Shown here: one piece after another, positions 33,382 to 44,197 of the stretch
How positions within the stretch are numbered: position 1 is the first letter of the stretch
Layout: the number at the start of each line of letters is the position of its first letter
Assembly (NCBI RefSeq): GCF_030272615.1
Contig: NC_081408.1
Location: 335,824,793-335,888,792, forward strand
Source: Cryptomeria japonica
Lineage: Eukaryota > Streptophyta > Pinopsida > Cupressales > Cupressaceae
Length of the DNA stretch: 64,000 nucleotides
Direction of reading: 5' to 3'
Program-made: the position numbers and the translations under genes
Notes under the pieces: generated by a model
The model's database searches: none
What the model saw: the letters and a program-made list of their open reading frames with translations, nothing else
Told to the model about the DNA's origin: nothing

Positions 33382-34613
33382 TTATTAGACAATTCAAATA
33401 TCCAGAAGACAACTAAGAGGGGGGGGCTAACTCAATTGTCATATATTACTAGAACATTTAGCAATTAAAACTTTAATACCGAAACCCAAAACATTAATAC
33501 CAGAATGGTTAAACCAAATACTGGAATAGTAGTTAAACCAAGTAAGAATAGATAATAATCAGAGAATAAATACCATCCACATGACACCAAGATTTATATG
33601 TGGAAAGCCTGGTGAAGGGAAAAACCATGGTGGGAAGCCTACCCATAGTCATATAATACTTTTGCAGCAAATATGTGATTACAATTGAGGGGTGTGCACT
33701 TGCAAGAAGGCCAATAGCCTAGAGTGCATTGCTCATCACAAAAGGAGCCTCACTGACTACATATAAATCCAGACTACAATCTAGAAGAAGGAACCAATTG
33801 CTAAGATAACATATCCTATGCTTGAGTACAGTTCCGGTTAAGCTCAATACCAGAGGACTAAATCCTTATACATAAACCCCATTTTATCACCAATGATCGA
33901 CAAAATCCTCTTCCTGAATGATATTGCAATATTCACCCATTACATCCTTATCCCATTCCTTGAACTTATACCTATCATGATCTACAATGAGATCTTACAT
34001 CATATATATATAGACCCTCAACCATAAACAATCAGTTCGATCACCAGATAATAAACCAATTACATAACTACAAAACATGTCGGCCTTAGACCAAGCAAAT
34101 AATATCCAACACATAAGACATCCCATAAACACATCAAGAGGTCCAATCCACACATTACATTAAGCTCGGTCCATAACCTAGATCAATCGGGACCCAATAT
34201 AGGTCCACACATGCTAAGGCAATTATCTCCATCCACAAAGTCTCGAACAGGATCACCAACAACATCTTGAATCTCCACTAGAAGTTGCACCAACACCACT
34301 TATGCAATTCAACAAAATATTTGCCAGTGAAATCCTCACAGAAACCGCAAGCCAAGCTTCCAAGCAAACAGGATAGCATTCGATCACTAGACCAGAACCA
34401 AATTACCAACCATGAACATGAGTATCATGAATAAGAAAATTCCATAACCGAACCATACCAGAGCCAATCGGATCATGTTGGATCCAAACCAACTAGAAAC
34501 TACTCAACCTACTAGGACCAAAAGGGTGTCAATAAAGCATCCAAACAATTAGTGTTGACATCAATGACAAGACATCAATGCAACACATAATCAATTCCTC
34601 AAAATGGCCAACA
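33382..34613 (-). repeat. Copia-1 5' LTR, about 1.23 kb
   Basis: Bounded by the PBS on the left (start TATTAGAC, with the expected TG/CA end mutated) and by CCAACA at 34613 where Copia-C coding sequence begins. Contains a TATA-like CTATATATATATGATG on the minus strand near 34000-34014 and a G-run near 33420. The last 60 bases recur inverted at 44241-44300. Confidence 0.82.
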
Positions 34614-35433
34614 CCTATGCCATAACCAACTTTCATCAATTTGAGAAATCAAGCAAGTCTTCTCACCAGAGTTTAAATGAAAGATATTACCTTTAGTTTG
34701 AGTTCTGGAAGCAATCTCCAATCTAGATTTATTAATGATGTTAACTTTTCCATCTTTAAGTTGCAAATGAATTTCTCTATCCACCATCTGATCTACACTC
34801 AAAATATTATTCTTTAATCCTTCAACATAGTAAACATTATTAGTATCAGTCTTACCATCCAATGATATTGTATGTTTGCCTTTGATCCTACATGCCTTGT
34901 TGTCTCCAAATCTAACCAATCCACCATCAAATTCTTCCAGTGATAGAAAATTTCTCTTATAACCAGTCATGTGATGTGAGCATCCACTGTTTATAATGCA
35001 TTCATCTTTTTCTTCAATTTTAGTAGCCAAAGCCTTTTCCTCAGTATGTGTTGCTTCAATAATAATTCCAAAGAATCATCCTTGATAGCAATGAAGACCC
35101 TATCCTTGCCAGAGGAAGCTCCATTACCCGATCCACTCACAAGTTCATCATCAAAGATACCAAAATCATCATCATGAGCATAAGAACATGATTTATCCTT
35201 ATTCCTTATGAATCTAGGTCTACTCTGATATTCAAGATTAGGCTTATAATTCCTCACAAATCTTTTAGGACATCTAGAAGAAAAATGACCAATCTTATTG
35301 CATGAAAAATATTTAAAAGGGACTTTTCCTTCATACTTACTTCCAACTGGTCCTTTAGGGATTCTTCTAGCAATCAGGGCTTCCAGCTCTTCAAGCTCTC
35401 TTTCTTCTCTCTTGATTTCTTCCATATCCTTAG
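34614..35433 (-). pseudogene. Copia-C zinc knuckle, protease and start of integrase (pseudogene)
   Basis: Two overlapping minus frames (35425 to 34991 and 35030 to 34614) give a knuckle FSCNKIGHFSSRC (the Cys preceding it by three is Tyr), then a protease with CIINSGCSHHMTG (catalytic Asp changed to Asn), a GLVRFGDNKAC segment and a GNIFHLNSGEKTC linker. The integrase start DESWLWHR is cut by the end of the Copia-1 LTR at 34613. The upstream part continues at 43428 beyond element D. It is close in sequence to Copia-1, so the two belong to related families. Confidence 0.85.
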
Positions 35434-35894
35434 TGTTGGTGTAAATAAATATTCATCTTGAATATTATTACACCTTACTTAAGTTTACTTAGGAAATGCA
35501 TTTCTTAGTATTTTGGGTATGAGACACATCAGTGTTTGTGACACATTAGGATAGTGTGTGTAGAAGAATTTCCACCTTTTGTGGACTTATCTTGTTGTTA
35601 CATTCCACATTCGATGGGTGATCCACCTCATGCGGAATATTATATTGTTTATCCTACCTACCCACACCTATTTCCTACCTACCCTTGTTTCTTATTGAGC
35701 CACATGTCATGTTTGTGTGTTCACATATCCATATAGGCTTGCCTATATAAGCAGGATTATATTCATTATATGTAACACTTGATGATCCAGTTGATTTGTA
35801 TTTTCATCTTGATAGGATATAGTTTATTCCTATCATCTATTTTGTCTCTCTATTGTACTTTTCATTCAGTTCTTGATCTTGACAAAATCTCACA
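35434..35894 (+). repeat. Element D 5' LTR with TATA box
   Basis: 461 bp, TGTTGGTG...ATCTCACA. A clear TATA box, GCCTATATAAGCAG, lies near 35740-35753, about 150 bp before the LTR end, a plausible promoter. The other LTR has CCTATATAAGTAG at the same place (about 43270). Confidence 0.93.
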
Positions 35895-35906
35895 TGGTAT
35901 CAGAGC
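35895..35906 (+). promoter_or_regulatory. Element D primer-binding site
   Basis: TGGTATCAGAGC starts directly at the LTR edge, a perfect 12-base match to the initiator tRNA-Met 3' end complement. Confidence 0.95.
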
Positions 35907-37228
35907 TATTAGAGCATCTTTGATTAGTCTTTTGGAGGCTTCAATTTTTGGATTTGGGGAGGTGCTAGTTTTTGGGGCATCATATAGAGATTTGGACATC
36001 ACGATTGAGTCCAAGAGGTCGTTTCAATGAATTTTGATTATAAAGTTGGCCTATTTTGGTGAGAGAAATTTGTTTACCCGTGACCCGCACCGTATTGTGC
36101 ATTTAAAATTTTGTAGGCCCGTACTCTACTGTCGGATTCCCCGTGCTCCATGTCAGGTATTTGCACTTCTCATACTCTTGTTGTCCACACTGACCACTGA
36201 CCACCTACAAATTTTGTCCACTGTGGTTTTCTCCCACTTCCTGGCAGACCTCCACTCCTCGTCAGTCGCTCTACCGGCAGATTGGACCTCCCGCTTCCCG
36301 CCGGACCTCCACTCCCCACTGACTCTCCTTTTCTCTAGCCCGACACCCAACACGTGACATCTTCCTTTCTAGGTAGGCCCACCCCATGTGGCCACTAGCT
36401 TTTCGCCATAGCAGTCAAGACCCTGCCTCATCCACACATTTCATACAACACATCACCTGCCCAGTCAACACTGTCATGTCATCAGATGATGTCATCATTC
36501 ATACAACAGGTAGGGGGATTGATGGTCTAGTGACGGCCAGACAGGCATCAAATAAAAGCCTATAATTTTCTGACATTAGTAGTATATTGAAATTTTTTCA
36601 AACCCCCTCTTCATTTGGCTTTTCAATTTTGCAGTTCAACTTTGGAAGGCCATATCTTGCTCATTTTTGCTCCTTTTTTGGTGCATTTTTGTTTGAAATG
36701 GGATAGAATCTCATGCTTTTCCTAGTGGTGGAAATTTTTTCTAATTTTGATGGATGGATTTTTAATAAATTGTAGATCTTCATGACTGTACCTATCTAAT
36801 CCCCAATTTTGTAACTTTAGAGGCTTCGTTTGGGGTCATACGACTTCCTTTTCAGGTGTCATTTTTTTTGAAAGTGCATAATTTTTTATCTGCTTTCATA
36901 ATCTACCATTTTTTTGTAGTGATTTTGAGTAGAAATTTTACTTTCAGTATTTGGTCATTTTTGGCCTATTTGGTACTTGTATTTCGCTTGCATCTCAGTT
37001 TAGATCACTAGAACTATTTATTGAAGTCTCTTATATCTCATTTTGATAAGTTGTAAATTGAAAAAAGAAGTCCACATTGCCTTGTTTTGCAAGTGGCCCA
37101 TTGTATATGCACTAAGTATAAAGTGCCAAATCACCATTTTTGGGGGGGTTTCTTGATTGAGTGATTTTGGGGGGTGTCTTGTGTGATTGTGCCTCTTTCT
37201 ATCTTGTTTTTTTTTTCATTTTGGTGCT
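35907..37228 (+). other. Element D 5' leader
   Basis: About 1.3 kb from the PBS to the gag ATG. The part at 36080-36480 is distinctly C-rich (Ser/Pro/Leu frames on both strands without stops for about 100 codons). The rest is T-rich. No domain recognised; probably untranslated leader. Confidence 0.6.
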
Positions 37229-39283
37229 ATGAGTTCTCCTAAATTTCCAGTTTTAACTGCTCATATTTATTCTTCATGGAAGATTAAGTCTTGGAGTAAA
37301 CTAATGGAAAAAGGACTCATTCATTATGTAACTGGAACTATTACAACACTACTTGATCCTAAGGCTGATCCTAATGCTCAACTTGAATGCCTCACTAAGA
37401 ATGCTATGGCACTTGGAACTCTTAGAAAGTATGTATCAGATGACCTCATTTTTCACATCGAGAAGTGTACAACAATTAAAGAGGCTTGGGATATTTTTCA
37501 GAAATTGTATGGTCAAGTTGATGAGATTAAGGGCTACAAGCTTGATAGTGAACTCACAACTTTGTATCCCAAGGATTTTGATACAATTCAAGATTATGTC
37601 ACAAAACCAAATGAGCTAAGAGCAAAACTAAAGGATTGTGGAATTGACAAAAAGGATGCTCAATTGGTTTATAATTTGTTGGAAAAGCTTCCTTCAGAGT
37701 ATGTAGCCTTTGTATCTAGCTTTCATAACCATAGGTTAGCTCAAGGTTCCTCATACACTTCTCCCTCATTTTATTCATTCATGGAGATGTTGATACTCGA
37801 GCAATCTAAGTTGACCAAGATGGGGATTCTCAAATATTCAAAGTCACAAGCTTTGGTGGCTAACAAAGGGAATCAAAGAAATCAAGGAAAAGGCGAGAAT
37901 CAAAAGCAACCTAAGTCAAAACCACAACAAGATGAAGCACAATCTTCCTCTCCACAACAATGTGATTCACCATTCTCACCTAAGAGGAAATCATATAAGG
38001 ACAATCTTTTTTGTGGATATTGCAAGAAGTCAGGACATGATGAACATCATTGTTATAAGAAGGATATTGATGAGTTGAAGAATCTTCTTGAGAAGAAAAA
38101 AATAAACCTACCTTCTAGAATGTCTACATCAGCTTCTTCTTCAAAGGACAAGGATAAAGGAAAGGATCACTTTTTTGGGATAGATAAAGGAAAGGGACAA
38201 GCTCTTTGTGCTACTACAAGTCATGATTCAGGGAGATGGCTTCTAGATTTAGGGGCTTCTCATCATATGGCATCTTCACAGTCTATGTTTTCTACATTTG
38301 ATTCTTGCCACATGCTACAGATTTTGATGGGCAATCGTACATACATGGATGTGATTGGGAAAGGATCTATTGCCATTGGGGATAACTCCTTCGATGATGT
38401 GTTGTGTGTACCCCATTTGACAAACAATCTTCTTTCCATCTATCAAATCACACATGGGGAAACTAGGAAAACTATGGAGTTCACACCTGATTCAGTTATC
38501 ATTAGAGACTTGGAGGGTGGAGCTATCATTGTGACTAGGGTGGTTGATCATGCATCTTGATTGTACTCTTTTTCACATTTTGGTCCTATTGATGAGGTTG
38601 ATTCTTCCTATGTTGATGATTCAGATTTTGAGGAGAATATTGGGCACTTGAACTTGGGGATTCTCACATGTGACCCCATTCTTGTGCCTTGCATTTCATC
38701 TCCTTCTCTTGATATCACACCACCCATTGCACCTGATGATGCAGCTAGTGCAACAGTTTTGCCTTCTTATGATTTAGTGCAGCAGGATATTTCATATCTT
38801 CTAGCTTCAGTTTCATGGGATACCTACTTGATAGACATTGCAGGTTTGTTTGTGGAGTCCTACATTGCACAATTGGGAGACATCATTGATGACATTCATA
38901 TTCTCTTTGATGAAGATGATCCTTATTTGATTGTTGCAAGGGATCACTCTGACCCTCTTGTGCATTCTCTACATGATCAATCTTTAGAGGTTGAAATGAT
39001 TGTGGATATTTTTGTCTAGTAGTTGGAGAAGGTATCTTTATCTTCTAAGGAGACATGTGAGTGTTTAGATATTGCTCTACATTATTCTCCACTAGACCTT
39101 GGAGTTCCTTTTTTAGTAGTGTGGCACAGTTTACCACCTTTGGAGGGTGTATCTTTCAGCATCGACATGGGGACACTTGAGCAGTTTTTCAGAGATTTAT
39201 TTCATCATGAGTATTTTGCCTACATCTTCCCTTCATTATTGGGGAGACTTCATGGATACACCTTTGGTTTTGTTTCTTCCTAA
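37229..39283 (+). pseudogene. Element D Gag-protease-acidic protein, copy 1 (three in-frame stops)
   Basis: The ATG at 37229 opens a single frame of 685 codons ending in TAA at 39283. It is broken by TGA at 38558 (TGG in copy 2) and by TAG TAG at 39017-39022. Domains: Copia-type Gag (about residues 1-200, with AWDIFQKLYGQ and LLEKLPSEY), a Lys/Gln-rich basic linker, a zinc knuckle CGYCKKSGHDEHHC at 262-275, and an aspartic-protease-like part with WLLDLGASHHMASS near 337-350 and VLCVPHLTNNLLS. The catalytic triad is DLG instead of DSG/DTG in both copies. In place of integrase, an acidic domain (about 450-685, rich in Asp, Leu, Ile and Ser) follows that I do not recognise. Confidence 0.85.
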
Positions 39284-39388
39284 GGGGAGGAATGTTGTTC
39301 GACATTCATGGAGCAGTTTCTATCATTGGTGTAGATTCCACATTGAGGGGGGCCTTCCTAGCTTCATAAGGGGGTCTATGATGAATAG

Positions 39389-40490
39389 AAGGATCACCTT
39401 AGGAATGGGCCATTGAAAGAATTATTTGCAAAAATAGGAGGATTGACATTAGTAGGCCCAAGAACAATGGAGCCTTTCCCTTTGAATTTCTTTAATTTGA
39501 GGGCTAAGGGAATATACTGGTCTTTATATCAAATTCTTGGGGAAGATGCATAAATCACCATGCCAACCCACTACATGCTTATGATGGCACAGATTTTGAA
39601 TCCATCTCTAGTGGTGTCTTATGATTTTGTACCTTACCTTACTAATGCCATTCACGAAGGTCTAATTGGGATAAAAAATGCTAAGGTAGATAGACTTTTT
39701 GGATGGTATTCCATGCTTATGCATATGTTCTTGTTTAAAGGTGTTGAATACTTTGAAAATGAGATGGACTTGTTAAGGGAAAAATATGGAGAAGAAATGC
39801 TTGTTCAATTATGGAGTACAATTTTTTCCTCGGACAGGGAGGATGCAAGTTATTTGAAATTTGATAGGTACTTTGCATCTAGGCTCAGAATCCTTTTATG
39901 AGAATAAAACCCTAGGATTTCTAAAGCCCTCTTAGAATTCATTAGACCCAAAGAGTTTGTTCAAGGTATTAAAATTATGCACAACTGGGGGCATACAATT
40001 TTATACCATGTTTCTATAGTTTTCAGAGTGTATGGTTTTAAAGGAACCCCATATTTGCTCCCCTACTAGGTCCCTTTGAAGGTAGGCATAGCTGAGATCT
40101 TGAGGCAAATTGGAGACCTACAAGAAGCAGAGTTGAGAAACAAAGGAAGGGGGACCATTTTCCCAACAATCACTGTGGCACATTAGTTTGTGATCACCAA
40201 GGGTGGTTGGGTACATTTTGAGAATTTTCTTCATCCATACAGGTTATCCACTGTAGTTTCTAGGTTTTTTGATCCAGAGGACTTCTTCAACGGTATGTTT
40301 AGGAAGAAAGTTAGATGTGGGGATAAATCTCATCAATTTCATTTCCTTGAAGACCTAGTAAGGAATGAATTTAATCTGGATGAACAAGAAGTAAGGAAGG
40401 AGAAATGAATAGCATTCAAGAAAACTCTAGATTTTATTCACGATTTTGATAGAAAATATGATCCCAATAAGACGTAATAAGGAATGAATT
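39389..40490 (+). pseudogene. Unrecognised ORF between the two modules of element D
   Basis: One plus frame of about 365 codons, read without a frameshift from 39389 to a double stop near 40477, with internal stops near 39550, 39899, 39905, 40066, 40184 and 40406. Segments include GIYWSLYQILGEDA, a DRLFGWYSMLMHMFLFKGVEY part, a LWSTIFSSDREDASYLKFDR part, a PRISKALLEFIRPKEF part, and a GGWVHFENFLHPYRLS..VSRFFDPEDFFNGMF part. It is rich in aromatic residues and looks globular. I do not recognise a family. It resembles neither Copia pol nor the flanking module, so it may be captured or come from another element. Open ends: it starts after the repeat of copy 1's tail (about 39365) and stops just before copy 2 begins. 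Confidence 0.55.
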
Positions 40491-40514
40491 GCAAGCTTCC
40501 CCAAAGAGGCAAAT

Positions 40515-42566
40515 GTTAGGGAAATGTATCAGATGACCTTAGTTTTCACATTGATAAGTGTACAACAATTAAAAAGGCTTGGGATATTTTTAAGAAATTG
40601 TATGGTCAAGTTGATGAGATTAAGGGCTACAAGCTTGATAGTGAACTCAAAACTTTGGATCCCAAGGATTTTGATACAATGCAAGATTATGTCACAAAAG
40701 AAACTGAGCTAAGAGAAAAGGTAAAGGATTGTGGAATTGACAAAAAGGATGCTCAATTGGTTTATAACTTTTTGGACAAGCTCCCTTCAGAGTATGCAGT
40801 CTTTGTATCTAGGTTTCACACCCATAGGTTAGCTCAATGTTCCTCATACACTTCTCCCTCATTTGATTCATTCATGGAGATGTTGATACTTGAGAAATCT
40901 AAGTTGACCACGATGGGGATTCTTAAATATTCAAAGTCACAAGCTTTGGTGGCTAATAAAGGGAATCAAAGTAATCAAGGAAAAGGCAAGAATCAAAAGC
41001 AACCTAAGTCAAAACCACAACAAGGTGATACACCATTCTCACCTAAGAGGAAATCATATAAGGACAATCTTTTTTGTGGATATTGCAAGAAGTTGGGACA
41101 TGATGAACATCATTTTTATAAGAAAGATATAGATGAGTTAAAGAATCTTCTTGAGAAGAATAGAATCAACCTACTTTCTAGAATATCTACATCGGCTTCT
41201 TCTTCCAAGGATAAAGGAAAGGATCACTCTTTTGGGATAGATAAAGGAAAGGGACAAGCTCTTTGTGCTACTACAAGTCCTAATTCAGGGAGATGGCTTT
41301 TAGATTTAGGGGCTTCTCATCATATGGCATCTTCGTAGTCTATGTTTTCTACGTTTGAGCCTTGCCACATGCTACAAATTTTGATGGGCAATCATACATA
41401 CATGGATGTGATTGGGTAAGGATCTATTGCCATTTGGGATAACTCCTTCAATGATGTGTTGTGTGTACCCCACTTGACAAACAATCTTCTTTCCATCTAT
41501 CAAATGATGCATGGGGCAACTAGGAAAACTGTGGAGTTCACACTTGATTTAGTTATCATTACAGACTTGGATAGTGGAGCTATCATTGCGACAGGGGTGG
41601 TTGATCATACATCTTGGTTGTACTCTTTTTCATATTTTGGTCCTATTGATGAGGGTGATTCTTCCTATGTTGATGATTTAGATTTTGAGGTGAACTTTTG
41701 GAATTTGAACTTGGGGATTCTCACTTGTGATCCCTTTCTTGAGCCTTGCATTTCATCTCCTTCTATTGATATCACACAACCTATTGCACTTGATGATACA
41801 GCTAGTGCGACAATTTTTCCTTCTTATGATTTAGTGCAACAGGATATTTCATCAGTTCTAAGAGATTTCCACAATCCATTATATAATTATCAAGAGATTT
41901 CTGGATTCGATTGTGTCAAAGATTTTTGCATCAACGTTAAAAAAAAAAAAAAAAGGAAGATTTTTTTTTTTTTGACTCTCTTCATCTTGATGATGGATCA
42001 TGAAGTGTGATTCGAAACATTGATGCAAAAATCTTTGACACAATCGAATCCAGAAATCTCTTGATAAGGATATTTCATGTTTTCCAGCTTCAGTTGATTG
42101 GGATGCCTACTTGACAAACATTGCAGGTTTGTTTGTGGACTCTTACATTACAAATTTGGGAGACACCATTAATGACATTCATCTTCTCTTTGATGAAGAT
42201 GATCCTTCTTTGATTGTTGTGAGGGATCACTTTGACCCTCTTGTGCATTCTCAACATGATCAATCTTTAGAGGTTGACATGATTGTGGATACTTTTGTAG
42301 AACACTTGGAGGAGGTCTCTTTATCTTTTGAGGAGACATATGATTATCTGGACATTGTTCTACATTCATCTCCACTAGATCTTGGAGTGCCTTTTTCAGC
42401 AGTTTGGCATAGTTTACCACCTTTGGAGGAGGTACCTTTCAACATTGACATGGGGACACTTGAGCAGTTTTTCAGAGATTCCTTTCATCATGAGTATTTT
42501 TTCTCCATCTTTCTTTCATGGTTGGGGAGACTTTTTGGATACACCTTTGGTTTTGTTTTTTCTTAA
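40515..42566 (+). pseudogene. Element D Gag-protease-acidic module, copy 2 (5' truncated)
   Basis: Matches copy 1 from codon about 68 onwards: the AWDIFKKLYGQ segment, a knuckle CGYCKKLGHDEHHF (last Cys changed to Phe), WLLDLGASHHMASS, and the acidic domain ending in TAA at 42566. TAG at 41336 replaces the CAG of copy 1, and another TAG near 41417 lies in the protease. A 214-bp fold-back insertion (41853-42066) disrupts the acidic domain. The first 67 codons and the ATG are missing, so translation would need readthrough or another start. The upstream linker is about 18 codons shorter than in copy 1. Confidence 0.82.
41853..42066. mobile_element. 214-bp fold-back insertion with 12-bp direct repeats
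   Basis: AGGATATTTCAT flanks the segment on both sides (41841-41852 and 42067-42078), while copy 1 of the module has it once (about 38784). Inside, arms of about 51 bases (41888-41938 and 42016-42066) are inverted complements with about one mismatch, around a loop of about 77 bases containing an A15 and a T12 run. A MITE or fold-back element is likely. The 12-bp duplication is near the upper end of Mutator-like TSD lengths. The left arm begins 35 bases inside the edge, so the termini are asymmetric. Confidence 0.75.
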
Positions 42567-42961
42567 GGGGAGGAACGTGGTTTGACGTTCATGGAGGAGT
42601 TTCTTCATTCATCTTCAAGCTTCTATCATTGGTGTAGATTCCACATTGAAGGGGGGCTTCCTAGTCTCTCTTCTTATTCTCTCATATGGGGGGGAATTTT
42701 TCCTCACATGGGGTTTTGTCCTACACATACTTCTATGAGAGTTCTTTGTATCTAGTTTTCATCTCTCTTTTGGGGAAGGGTTTTTTCCCATTGGGTTTTT
42801 CTTTATTGCCCCACTTTGTGAGAGATTTAATTGCATTGGTTTGAATGTATTTTCATTTGTACATGGGTATCTAACATGGCCTAGTAGCTAGAACCCATCT
42901 TGCATTGCTTAGTTGCATTGTAGAATTAAGTGCATTCCCCAAAGTTGCACTTAAGTGGGGG
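42567..42961 (+). other. Element D 3' untranslated region and PPT
   Basis: No coding. T-rich with several G-runs, including GGGGGGG near 42690. The stretch after copy 2 'ggggaggaacgtggtttgac' is repeated after copy 1 (39283-39365), marking the extent of the internal duplication. AAGTGGGGG at 42953-42961 directly precedes the 3' LTR and is the PPT. Confidence 0.75.
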
Positions 42962-43422
42962 TGTTGGTGTAAATAATTATTCATCTTGGATATTATTACA
43001 CCTTACTTAAGTTTACTTACTAAATGCATTTCATAGTAGTTTGGGTATGAGACACTTGGTTGTTTGTGCCACATTGGGATAGTTTGTGTAGGATAATTTC
43101 CACCTTTTATGGACTTATCTTGTTGTTAAATTCCACATTTGGTGGGTGATCCACCTCATGTGGAATATTGTATTGTTTCTCTTACCTACCCACACCTATT
43201 TCCTACCTATCTTTGTTTCTTTTTGAGCTACATGTCATGTCTGTGTGCTCACATATCCATATAGACTTGCCTATATAAGTAGACTTATATTCAATGTATG
43301 TAAGGCTTGATGATCTAGTTGATCAGTATTTTCATCTTGATAGAATATAGTTTATTCCTATCATCTATTTTGTCTCTCTCTTATACTTTTCATTGAGCTC
43401 TTGATCTTGGAAAAATCTCACA
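42962..43422 (+). repeat. Element D 3' LTR
   Basis: 461 bp matching 35434-35894 without net length change, ending ATCTCACA and followed by CTTAG. Confidence 0.93.
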
Positions 43423-43427
43423 CTTAG

Positions 43428-44142
43428 CATACATCTCTTTCCAGTCTACCTTTTTTTTACTAGAGGCAGATGCTTTAAATACAATTTCAATTTTAGTAGC
43501 ACTCTAATCTCCAAGTTCTCCAAGTTCAAAAGTAGTCAATTTCCCAAGTAATGTACCTCTAGTCACAGGGGTATTTGACATTGTCTGGAGTTCATTAATA
43601 ATAGTAGCCTTCATCTTGTAAGCCGAAGGTATAACTCTTAGAACTCTTGACATTATTTCATCTTCACTAACAGATCCGCCACAACATTTGATACCCATAA
43701 CAATTTCATTGACTCTATCCATGAAAGAACTTATCTTCTCATCCTCTTCCATCTTCAAAGTTTCATACCTTACCCAAAAACCTTCAAGTTTAGAAATCTT
43801 CACTTCCTGATCACCTTCATAAAGAGTTTCAAGCTTCAACCAGATCTTCTTAGCATTCTCCAATTCTATGATATTCAAGAGCTTTTCATCAGATAGGGCG
43901 CTCAACAAAGCATCTTTTTATCTTACATTACTTTCAGCTATCTTTTGTTCATCAACAAGTGCTGGTGTACTAGAATTAGGATCATGAGGTCTATATAATT
44001 TCTGTACTATCTCCCAAAATTTTTTTCCAAGGCATATGAGATGAATCTTCATTTGCTGCTTCCATATCTTGTAATTTGTACCATCAAATCTGGGACTCTC
44101 CTTCCGATAAGGATTGAATGTAGAACTAGATGCTAATACCAT
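43428..44142 (-). pseudogene. Copia-C gag, N-terminal part (pseudogene)
   Basis: The ATG at 44142 starts a frame with an ESPRFDGTNYKIWKQQMKIHL segment, KIWLKLETLYEGDQEVKISKL, and a VRYETLKMEEDEKISSFMDR segment, the UBN2-type Gag of Copia elements. One TAA near 43916 and a TAG at about 43505 interrupt it. The C-terminal end is cut by element D at 43422 and continues at 35433. Very similar in motif order to Copia-1 gag. Confidence 0.87.
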
Positions 44143-44183
44143 CTGATCTCCTCGAGCAGTTAAGCTTCTATAGAGAGGACCAT

Positions 44184-44195
44184 GCTTTGATACCA
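44184..44195 (-). promoter_or_regulatory. Copia-C primer-binding site
   Basis: The minus strand reads TGGTATCAAAGC, one mismatch from the initiator tRNA-Met site. The 5' LTR of Copia-C starts at about 44198. Confidence 0.85.
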
Positions 44196-44197
44196 AT

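Larger units (their letters stand above)
2913..34613 (-). mobile_element. Copia-1, minus-strand Ty1/Copia element split by Gypsy-A
   Basis: Reading on the minus strand from the right: 5' LTR (33382-34613), initiator-Met-type PBS (33368-33379), gag with a damaged zinc knuckle, and a protease (31892-33324). The 26.8-kb Gypsy-A insertion follows, then integrase and reverse transcriptase (2913-5063). The flanks of Gypsy-A carry the same TTAAC (5059-5063 and 31887-31891), and the protein reading rejoins across the gap in the protease-integrase linker. The order gag-PR-IN-RT is the Copia order. The 3' end is cut at 2912/2913 within RNase H. The 5' LTR end at 34613 sits directly in Copia-C coding sequence, so Copia-1 inserted into Copia-C. 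Many stops and frameshifts; inactive. Confidence 0.85.
35434..43422 (+). mobile_element. Element D, gag-protease-only Copia-like LTR element
   Basis: LTRs 35434-35894 and 42962-43422 are both exactly 461 bp. By eye about 40-50 bases differ. The TSD is CTTAG (35429-35433 and 43423-43427). An initiator-Met PBS at 35895 and a PPT at 42953-42961 set the plus strand. The 7-kb interior carries two copies of a gag-protease-acidic module (37229-39283 and 40515-42566) separated by about 1.1 kb with a different ORF. No integrase, RT or RNase H. It inserted into the gag/protease region of Copia-C. It needed enzymes from elsewhere, so it is a non-autonomous element. Confidence 0.9.

Noticed and set aside
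36034-36357. Leu/Ser/Pro-rich ORF in the element D leader
   Set aside because: C-rich leader gives open frames on both strands; no domain, and gag starts at 37229.
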